Shown: positions 30,673 through 36,838 of the stretch, one piece after another
Position numbering within the stretch: position 1 is the stretch's first letter
Layout of the letters: the number at the start of each line of letters is the position of its first letter
From: Fragilaria crotonensis
Taxonomy: Eukaryota > Bacillariophyta > Fragilariophyceae > Fragilariales > Fragilariaceae
DNA length: 36,838 nt
Reading direction: 5' to 3'
Assembly: GCA_022925895.1 (NCBI GenBank)
Contig: JAKSYS010000626.1
Coordinates: 1-36,838 of the forward strand
Notes under the pieces: model-generated
Told to the model about the DNA's origin: nothing
Databases searched by the model: none
What the model saw: only the letters and a program-made list of their open reading frames with translations
Made by a program: the position numbers and the translations under genes

Positions 30673-32703
30673 TTACTTCTTGTCTGCGGCACTATGCTTA
30701 GCTTTCTTCCGCATGCGGTTTCTCAGATTTGCCCTTGAATTTTTCAGATCTTTCTTTTGTGCATGCGCATTGGCTTCCTCTTCCGCGTTCTTGCGTTCCT
30801 CTTCCTCCTTATCTTCCTGGCAGCGAACGCATAAGCGACTCGATCCGGACTTGCTATCCTCGTAACATGGCGTGTCCGGTTTCCGGAGCTTTGGGGGTGC
30901 CTGCTCTGGCGGCGGTGCATCCCACCAAGAGGGAGGCTCGACGTACCGCTTGGCTATGCTACGGCACACCATTTGAACGTAATCCAGGAGAGCGTCTTTC
31001 CCCACGTACTTTTCATAAAACAAAAGCGCATTCTGTCCAATTTCTTTGCACTTTTCGTCGTTAGCTCGACACCACCGAATCTGGTCCTCCAGATCAGATA
31101 GATCCTCTTTAATGGGCACATGGTCGTGGTATGGTTTGAGTAGTGGAAAGTACCACATGCGATCTGCAACCACACGCGAAGTCACTTTCAATATGACTGA
31201 ACCGAGTCGCATCATGAAACCATAACGACAAGCAGCGCAGTGGCCATCAATATAGACCAAATACTTGTATTTCGATTGCTCGTAGATGGGAGTGAAATGC
31301 TGCCGACCAGCTGTAAAGTCAAAATCAATTGATCTCAAAAATGTCATAGGAGACTCGGCAGTCTTTTTATCACGCAAGTTCCATCCAACAATTTGAGCGT
31401 CAAGGAAGGGTTCGTCCCCGCCCTTTTCTGGGTCATCCTTCCATTTATTGCACAAGTAGGCTGCCTTGAGGCGTTGGTTATTTTCAATCGTAGTTCCTCC
31501 ACCGGTGGCTGTGCCTCGAAAAAAGGCAGTTGCGACTCGACCCTCGTCCCAGCCTCGTTCAAACTTCCGTAAGTTTCCTTCCGTGAACAAATCACGGGGT
31601 TTCCCATTGAATACGGCCGTGCCATCAGGTTTCTTCTCATGGATCAGTGTCTGAGGAAAGACGAGGCCGCAGGCAGCTTCCCAATCTTCCGAGGAAGGCC
31701 AGGGTATGTCACTGAATCGATCTGGAGGAGCCGCATAGAACGAGACAATTGGTGCATACGATGAGAACTTGTGCTCGTCTATGAGATCAACATCCTGATC
31801 AGGATCACGGTCGTCCTTGTTAAAAATGAAGCCGTATGGCTCCACCGGGATGCCGCCTTGCTTGACATTGACCTTCAGTTGAGGATAATCACGCTTGTTG
31901 AGAAAGAACTCACAATCTGGAACTTCGCGTTGGTTGCAGACTTCGCCCAACATGTCCCGCAGAGCTGCCATAAAGTGGTCGCCCCAATACTGCATCTTGT
32001 CCTTGTCGGATTCCTTTGTGAGTTCATTACAAATGATGTTGCCATTAGCCCACCACTTAGTTCTATCCGGTTCAATCTGTTCTTCCCGATAAAGTCCAGC
32101 CTTTCGCGTGTAATACGTATCCAACGATCCGTCGCCTTCCAATGCAAGGGCGTCACCCCAAGTGTTGCGATAATCACCATTGACGAAGGGAGCAAAAATA
32201 CGTAATTTGTTGTTGCGTATCATGACGAAGATACCACATTTCATATGGAAGAAGAGATATTTGAGGGTGTTGATTGTTGATGCGGGTGTTGTACACCGAT
32301 GAATCGGCAGTTCTAGGCGGAAAAGAATCTCATCCACAACATCCTGGGTCTCGGGTCGCTCGTAAACATTCTTAGAAGAAGGATCAGGATCCTCGAGGTA
32401 TTCAAGCGGGATCTTCATGGCGTCGCTCGGTTCCTTGCGGGCCTTTAAGATGTTTGGTAATAAGATGTTCTCGATCTGTTCCCAACTTATTAGCGTCGTG
32501 AAGATATGCATCAAGTGCGGGTAGTCGGGATTACTCCCCCCAAAGTTTGTGGCGTACCATTCCATGAACTCTACGCAAGCGTCTTGGGTTTCGAATCGAG
32601 GGACACCATTCGGAAATTTCGTCATTTCATCAAGCCAATTGGCAGAGTCGCCCTTCTCGCCGAAGATCCCGCGCAATTCCGGTGGACCTCCCGATATCGT
32701 CAT
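30673..32703 (-). CDS. Glycosyltransferase family 90 (CAP10-like)
   Basis: 676 residues from ATG 32703. The open frame continues 23 codons upstream but lacks an ATG, so the apparent longer start is rejected. The C-terminal half has the CAP10/GT90 core: YKYLVYIDGHCAACRYGF, RLGSVILK, FPLLKPYHDHVPIKEDLSDL and QIRWCRANDEKCKEIGQNA. GT90 enzymes transfer sugars such as xylose or glucose onto proteins or glycans (fungal CAP10, animal POGLUT). The donor and acceptor here are unknown. There is no signal peptide from the chosen start, unusual for a secretory-pathway enzyme. A Lys/Glu-rich tail of about 60 residues with CVRC ends the protein. It lacks a KDEL-type signal. Confidence 0.85.
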   Translation of the reverse strand: MTISGGPPELRGIFGEKGDSANWLDEMTKFPNGVPRFETQDACVEFMEWYATNFGGSNPDYPHLMHIFTTLISWEQIENILLPNILKARKEPSDAMKIPLEYLEDPDPSSKNVYERPETQDVVDEILFRLELPIHRCTTPASTINTLKYLFFHMKCGIFVMIRNNKLRIFAPFVNGDYRNTWGDALALEGDGSLDTYYTRKAGLYREEQIEPDRTKWWANGNIICNELTKESDKDKMQYWGDHFMAALRDMLGEVCNQREVPDCEFFLNKRDYPQLKVNVKQGGIPVEPYGFIFNKDDRDPDQDVDLIDEHKFSSYAPIVSFYAAPPDRFSDIPWPSSEDWEAACGLVFPQTLIHEKKPDGTAVFNGKPRDLFTEGNLRKFERGWDEGRVATAFFRGTATGGGTTIENNQRLKAAYLCNKWKDDPEKGGDEPFLDAQIVGWNLRDKKTAESPMTFLRSIDFDFTAGRQHFTPIYEQSKYKYLVYIDGHCAACRYGFMMRLGSVILKVTSRVVADRMWYFPLLKPYHDHVPIKEDLSDLEDQIRWCRANDEKCKEIGQNALLFYEKYVGKDALLDYVQMVCRSIAKRYVEPPSWWDAPPPEQAPPKLRKPDTPCYEDSKSGSSRLCVRCQEDKEEEERKNAEEEANAHAQKKDLKNSRANLRNRMRKKAKHSAADKK

Positions 32704-33179
32704 GTTGCTACAGGAAGTTGAAACAGACTGAGTAGAGGCAACTGTCAGCACATGTATTGTAAGATACAGCACCTGAACTAGATTATCCTTGCCTCTCTCT
32801 CGATGTCAAGAGTTAAGAGTCAAGACTCAAGACGTGACTGTATGTATGGAGGATCGGATTTATGCGAAGGTACGCATGCACGGTCTAAACCACTGCATGC
32901 ATACGGCGGATGAGGCGACCTCGCGCTCCTAGATGTACAAGACACAGCATCCACCAAAGTATATACTATATACTGCATGTACGGTACTGCTACTTTACCT
33001 GGTGATCCAAGAGTGGAATAAGTACGGAATACAATACCATGTGTCGCATGATACCGTATGCCGTACTCCAAGTATGTCTCATATGTCATATGCATGCCAC
33101 CAGTACTGTCCAGAGAATAGAGCACTGTATGTTTGCGATGTTCTCCAGAACGATTATAGCGTGTCATCCAAACTTGACC
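32704..33179. promoter_or_regulatory. Divergent intergenic region between GT90 and plastid protein genes
   Basis: 476 bp between two divergent start codons, so it should contain both promoters. It has scattered GTAC sites, a TATACTATATACTG stretch at about 32960 and several TGCATGC-like palindromes. Longer frames through it, for example from 33039, are not supported. Confidence 0.5.
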
Positions 33180-33956
33180 ATGATCGAGCGTTTGAAGCTG
33201 ACGATGAGATTCACGTTCCTCCTGTTATTTTTGTGTACTTCATTTACCACATCATTCGTATTAACGCCCGCTCGACGCGAACCCAGGAGTGTGGTCTCGC
33301 TGCGGAAGAGCAAGGTCATTCTGCGAAACGATGGAGTTCGTGGGGATTCTGGCCTTGAACCTATCCAGATGACACGGCAACGAGGAAAGTTCTTGCTAAG
33401 TTCCAAGGTGACAATCGAGACAACGGATGCGGGTTCTCTTCAGATATCTATCCCTCGTATTGGAATTCACGGCTCAAATCTATTTGAACTGGGCTTTACT
33501 GCATCATGGTTCGGTATCATCGGCTATGCAACCTTGAATATGATAAGGGCTAGGGCAGGTCCAGTTGGGAGTCTTTTTCTCATTCCATTTTGGCTGGCTG
33601 GGGCTCAAATGGCTAACAAGAGCGTGATCGATCCAGCGACAGCGCTTCGACTCACCATTGGAGTTTACGCTTGGTCTTTGGAAAAGACAGTCCTCGGAGC
33701 GAACACGCAAACTACTGAAGGGCCAACGTGGCAACTGGAAGAAGCAGAGGTGAACGCAGACATGGTAGTGAATGGCAAGCCATTGACATGTATTCAATTG
33801 AAAGCCGGATCAAAGACCTATAATTTTGGCCACGCGCTTTCAACCAAGGAGAAGGAGTGGATCGTTCTGGAAATCAACGAATGGCTTCATGTCAATGACG
33901 AAGAGATTAGTAAGGCGGCTGGCGTCATAGGAGAAGGAGCGGCAAGTGAAACATGA
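33180..33956 (+). CDS. Plastid-targeted membrane protein of unknown function
   Basis: 258 residues from ATG 33180 (ATG 33204 is also possible). An in-frame ATG at 33039 adds a Cys/His-rich stretch before the signal peptide and is rejected. The N-terminus MRFTFLLLFLCTSFTTS is followed by FVLTPARREPRS, the diatom plastid presequence pattern with Phe at +1 and an Arg/Ser-rich transit peptide. The mature part has LQISIPRIGI, FELGFTASWFGIIGYATL and PVGSLFLIPFWLAGAQM, giving one or two membrane segments, then a soluble C-terminal region of mixed beta character. The arrangement of an IPxxG strand, then Trp-containing helix and PFWxxG is reminiscent of plant and cyanobacterial uncharacterised proteins; no function is assigned. 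Its stop is only 18 bp from that of dymeclin. Confidence 0.75.
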   Translation: MIERLKLTMRFTFLLLFLCTSFTTSFVLTPARREPRSVVSLRKSKVILRNDGVRGDSGLEPIQMTRQRGKFLLSSKVTIETTDAGSLQISIPRIGIHGSNLFELGFTASWFGIIGYATLNMIRARAGPVGSLFLIPFWLAGAQMANKSVIDPATALRLTIGVYAWSLEKTVLGANTQTTEGPTWQLEEAEVNADMVVNGKPLTCIQLKAGSKTYNFGHALSTKEKEWIVLEINEWLHVNDEEISKAAGVIGEGAASET

Positions 33957-33974
33957 TCGGCTGGCTACAACTTC

Positions 33975-36638
33975 TTAAACCACATCGGATACATCATTGG
34001 CGAACCCTTGCATTAAGCGTTGGTCTTCCCCTCCAACAGGGTCACTGTTGGCTTCTTCCTCCTCGTCAAGAAGGGGAAATACTTGAATACGGCTAGTATC
34101 CCACTCGATCGTACTTGATGTTACAACGCACACAACGACTTCCCAAATATAGGGAACAAAAAATACTTCCGGGTCTGCCTCCTCCTCATACGTAAATGTA
34201 AAGTCGGCTTCTTGAATTGCTTCGCTTGCTTCCTTCAGCTTATCCATGTTCAGTTTCAAAACCATGAGAGCCTTAGGCGCCGTCCTAGCGTCGCCGTTGT
34301 CGTGAACGAGCTTGCCAGCAAGTTGGACAATTTTGTTGACTCGCCCTAATTCGGTTTTCAGAGAGCCAATCGTGGGCTTGTCGATTAAGGACTTCAACTC
34401 AGCTTGCTGGTAGACGAGTGAATAAATCAACTGCAAGTTCTTGTCAATATTCTTTGGGCTCAAGCAGTGACGTAACAAGCCCAAAAGTGTTCGAGCAACT
34501 TCGCCGTACATGCCTCGAGGAGTCGTCAAATCTTCATCGTGCTCTCCTTCGCCACCGCTCCTCGCCACTCGTAACGAGTAATTTTTCAAACTTGAAATGG
34601 TAACGTTGGCAAGTCGCATGGCGGCATAGTCATGGAGTTCCACAACATTTGGGGAGAGATTCATCAGGACCGCACAACAATTGCTCAGGAGAAATGCGTC
34701 TTGAAGTCGATTGAGATTGAAGGAAATGGATCGCAGAATAGTCAGCATCAGCAGTGATCCCAAATTGATATCCTTCAGATTTCTCTCCCGATACCAAGGT
34801 ACCGAAGTAACAATGACGCGTCGGAAAGCGTCAGGTCCAAACGATGCATCTTGCGAAAAGAGCAACACTATGATGAGATTGAGATATAACTGTGACAAGG
34901 AACGAAATGGACAGTTCCAAAGCGATAAAGAGGAGTTGCCGCTGCTGTTGGATTGACGTGCCGTGGAGCCCGAGTAATAACGAAGCGATGACGAAAAATA
35001 TAGAGTCCGCAGAAGAGGGACCACCAAGGTGTCCAAGTCCGACCTAACTGCCATGGAGGCTGCAAAGGTGGGCGATGACTGGTACATGGTGTACAACAGA
35101 AGCGCCCCGACCTCAGTATGTGCAATGGAGCCGAAGGACTCAAAAAGAGACTCGAAGTTGGTGGTCATGACCTGGTTCGAATGCAGCAGCGGATTAATAG
35201 CTTGTCTGTCTTCGAAGTCGCTGTTGGTAGCAGATACTATGTCAGTCGTTTCATCCCATCGATTGTCGTTCAGTTCTGCGAGCTCAGCCCGGAAGGGGTT
35301 GTTGCTAGCCCGGCAGTTATGGACCAAAATGAGCAACAGCGATGTTGACAAATCTGCGATCGGAGACTTGGAGAGCCACAGCACATCATTCGTTCGCCGA
35401 TTCTGAGTTGCTAGCTTGATGTGCTGTTTCTTTAACTGATCGTACTCGGGCCCGCCCCTAACTCGGAGCAACCTCAAAGCCAACGACATGAGGCGAAAGG
35501 GGAGAAGAATCAGCGAGGACGAGAACACTAAAACTCCCTTGGTGGCATCCAAGAAGATGTTGGACGACGTGCTTCTCCTTGTTACAGCTGTAGCCGCAGA
35601 GGCGGAACCTTGTTCCGTCCTGAGGTCGTTTTGAGCCTGCGGTTTCTCTGCGATGACAACAACATGTGTCTCGTACATTCCATCTGGTCCCACCTTGTCC
35701 CCCTTGGCAGCAATAACTGACTCCACGAGCTGATAACAATGATGTGCAATCGATTGTGGTGGCGCACTTGGTCTATGAAGTTGCCATTCCAGACACGCCT
35801 TCAGGACCGTTTTGGGCGACCAAGTGACAGAAGTTTCGTTGGTAGTATCCAGACGATGTTTATGTTGTCGCCTTCTACGTGCCTCCTCCATGATGTAGTC
35901 CAAAACATAATGACAGCAGTTTGTGGATGATCCATGCTTGCGTTCCATGCTTGAAATCATGGGCTGGTATAGCTGCGTCGACAAAAGGATAATCAATAGC
36001 TGCAAGCAAATGACTGTAGCATCGTACAGAGCCGGCATCTGCAGCTCTGTCGATGATATTGACGAAAGATAGTTCAACAGACACGTCACTAACTCAGCCC
36101 CCGCCAGACGATCAGCAACAACTCGGTCAGTATCACGACTTCGATATGAAAGGGCATCCCTTAGCAGATCTGGGGAGATGTCATGTATCAATACCCTCAA
36201 TAGATTCAATGAGCCCGCAGTTGCACGTGCTTTTCCCACTACAGCGATCCTATCAGTGAAATCAACAGCCTTGCTTTGTATTTGTAAATCACGAATCATG
36301 CGACTAACATGAAGTGCGAGCGCCGCCAGATTCGACGAGTGGGGGGCATGTTTTGCCATGGAAGTGCAAGCCGCCGAGACAATGTCCCCCGGTTGTCGAG
36401 TCTCCTCAATGTGAACCCAAACATCGTATCCCATGAGTAGCTCCTGCCATCGTGAATCGTGCAAGTGAACGTGTGCTGGACCGGATACTTGAAGCAGAAG
36501 CGAGACGAGCTCGTCAGATTCCACCAATTGAGCAGCACTCTGAAGGCGAAAGGTATCAGTTAGGTATCCTACTATCGGTAGAACATCGCAAATTTCACTG
36601 AAGACCTTACTTACTTCTGGGTCTCCCCACATCTCCAT
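33975..36638 (-). CDS. DYM: Dymeclin, two exons
   Basis: The frame extends from a TTG at 36653, but the first ATG is 36638. A 75-bp in-frame segment 36614..36540 has GTAAGT, a CTAAC branch site and TTTCGCCTTCAG. It is very likely an intron, leaving MEMWGDPE joined to SAAQLVESDEL and 862 residues in all. An upstream first exon cannot be excluded. Dymeclin features: RWQELL, NPLLHSNQ, EVGALLLYTMYQSSPTF, LDTLVVPLLRTLY, WYRERNLKDINLGSLL, NCCAVLMNLSP, NIDKNLQLIYSLVYQ and, near the C-terminus, FTYEEEADPEVFFVPYIWEVV. The protein is a peripheral Golgi-associated factor in secretory traffic. It is longer than human dymeclin (669), with insertions around residues 280-400. Confidence 0.92.
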   Translation of the reverse strand: MEMWGDPEVSKVFSEICDVLPIVGYLTDTFRLQSAAQLVESDELVSLLLQVSGPAHVHLHDSRWQELLMGYDVWVHIEETRQPGDIVSAACTSMAKHAPHSSNLAALALHVSRMIRDLQIQSKAVDFTDRIAVVGKARATAGSLNLLRVLIHDISPDLLRDALSYRSRDTDRVVADRLAGAELVTCLLNYLSSISSTELQMPALYDATVICLQLLIILLSTQLYQPMISSMERKHGSSTNCCHYVLDYIMEEARRRRQHKHRLDTTNETSVTWSPKTVLKACLEWQLHRPSAPPQSIAHHCYQLVESVIAAKGDKVGPDGMYETHVVVIAEKPQAQNDLRTEQGSASAATAVTRRSTSSNIFLDATKGVLVFSSSLILLPFRLMSLALRLLRVRGGPEYDQLKKQHIKLATQNRRTNDVLWLSKSPIADLSTSLLLILVHNCRASNNPFRAELAELNDNRWDETTDIVSATNSDFEDRQAINPLLHSNQVMTTNFESLFESFGSIAHTEVGALLLYTMYQSSPTFAASMAVRSDLDTLVVPLLRTLYFSSSLRYYSGSTARQSNSSGNSSLSLWNCPFRSLSQLYLNLIIVLLFSQDASFGPDAFRRVIVTSVPWYRERNLKDINLGSLLMLTILRSISFNLNRLQDAFLLSNCCAVLMNLSPNVVELHDYAAMRLANVTISSLKNYSLRVARSGGEGEHDEDLTTPRGMYGEVARTLLGLLRHCLSPKNIDKNLQLIYSLVYQQAELKSLIDKPTIGSLKTELGRVNKIVQLAGKLVHDNGDARTAPKALMVLKLNMDKLKEASEAIQEADFTFTYEEEADPEVFFVPYIWEVVVCVVTSSTIEWDTSRIQVFPLLDEEEEANSDPVGGEDQRLMQGFANDVSDVV

Positions 36639-36838
36639 GGTGCAGCCAGTCAAGAGTCTTGGTTAAGTGAAATAACAGACGCAGCACTATGGTCAATGGT
36701 TATATTATCAAGTTGCCAATGATCTGATCAATCGCACAAAAAGCGGGCACAATCGTGAATCTGCCACCGACTGTCGTCTGGTACCACTTCCACGTACTGT
36801 TACACGAAAGTACTGTACCACAGCTACTTGCAGCTCGC

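Noticed and set aside
32704-32772. GTG-started extension of the GT90 protein
   Set aside because: Nuclear genes very rarely start at GTG. The first ATG is 32703, and any real extension would need an upstream exon.
36639-36653. TTG-started extension of dymeclin and GTG/TTG starts of the first gene and F1 delta
   Set aside because: These are artefacts of permitting bacterial start codons. ATGs at 36638, 459 and 24876 fit a eukaryotic gene.

Overview
The window looks like nuclear DNA of a diatom, most likely a pennate one (inference; I cannot name the species). Three things point there. The genes are eukaryotic with short GT-AG introns: nine reconstructed here, 61-214 bp, several with a CTAAC-like branch site. 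Two proteins start with a signal peptide ending in a diatom-type plastid cleavage site with Phe just after it (SNG|FVP, TTS|FVL). Several proteins look like families known mainly from diatoms.

Layout. 1-6100: a Ser/Arg-rich hypothetical protein (+) with an RVxF-like site, then two minus-strand genes: a CXC (tesmin/TSO1/CPP) DNA-binding protein with three CXC units, and the ribosome-assembly GTPase NOG2/GNL2. 6100-11200: a four-exon plastid LETM1-like membrane protein (-), then a long poor region with a striking GTAC-rich palindromic tract, then a lineage-specific hypothetical protein (-). 11200-15200: a gene desert with a CRE/TATA-like cluster, a degenerate tandem repeat of about 81-90 bp, and a dead piggyBac-type transposase on the minus strand. 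15245-20774: a PqiA-like multi-pass membrane protein (+) and exportin-7 (-).

21685-27372: a Maf-type nucleotide pyrophosphatase (-), then the mitochondrial F1-ATPase beta subunit (-) and F1 delta subunit (+), which are divergent across about 400 bp and so probably share a promoter. ATG16, the autophagy scaffold, follows (-). 27900-30650: a decayed gene of organellar OPR-like type made of about a dozen 111-bp tandem repeats with frameshifts and stops. 30673-36638: a GT90/CAP10-type glycosyltransferase (-), a plastid-targeted unknown membrane protein (+), and dymeclin (-), a Golgi-associated protein.

Most genes are unrelated housekeeping functions and there is no operon-like system. The clear functional pairing is the two F1-ATPase subunits. 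I found no tRNA, rRNA or CRISPR array. Several gene models below were extended or corrected by joining exons by eye. In each, reading phase and family conservation agree across the junctions, but no transcript data were available.
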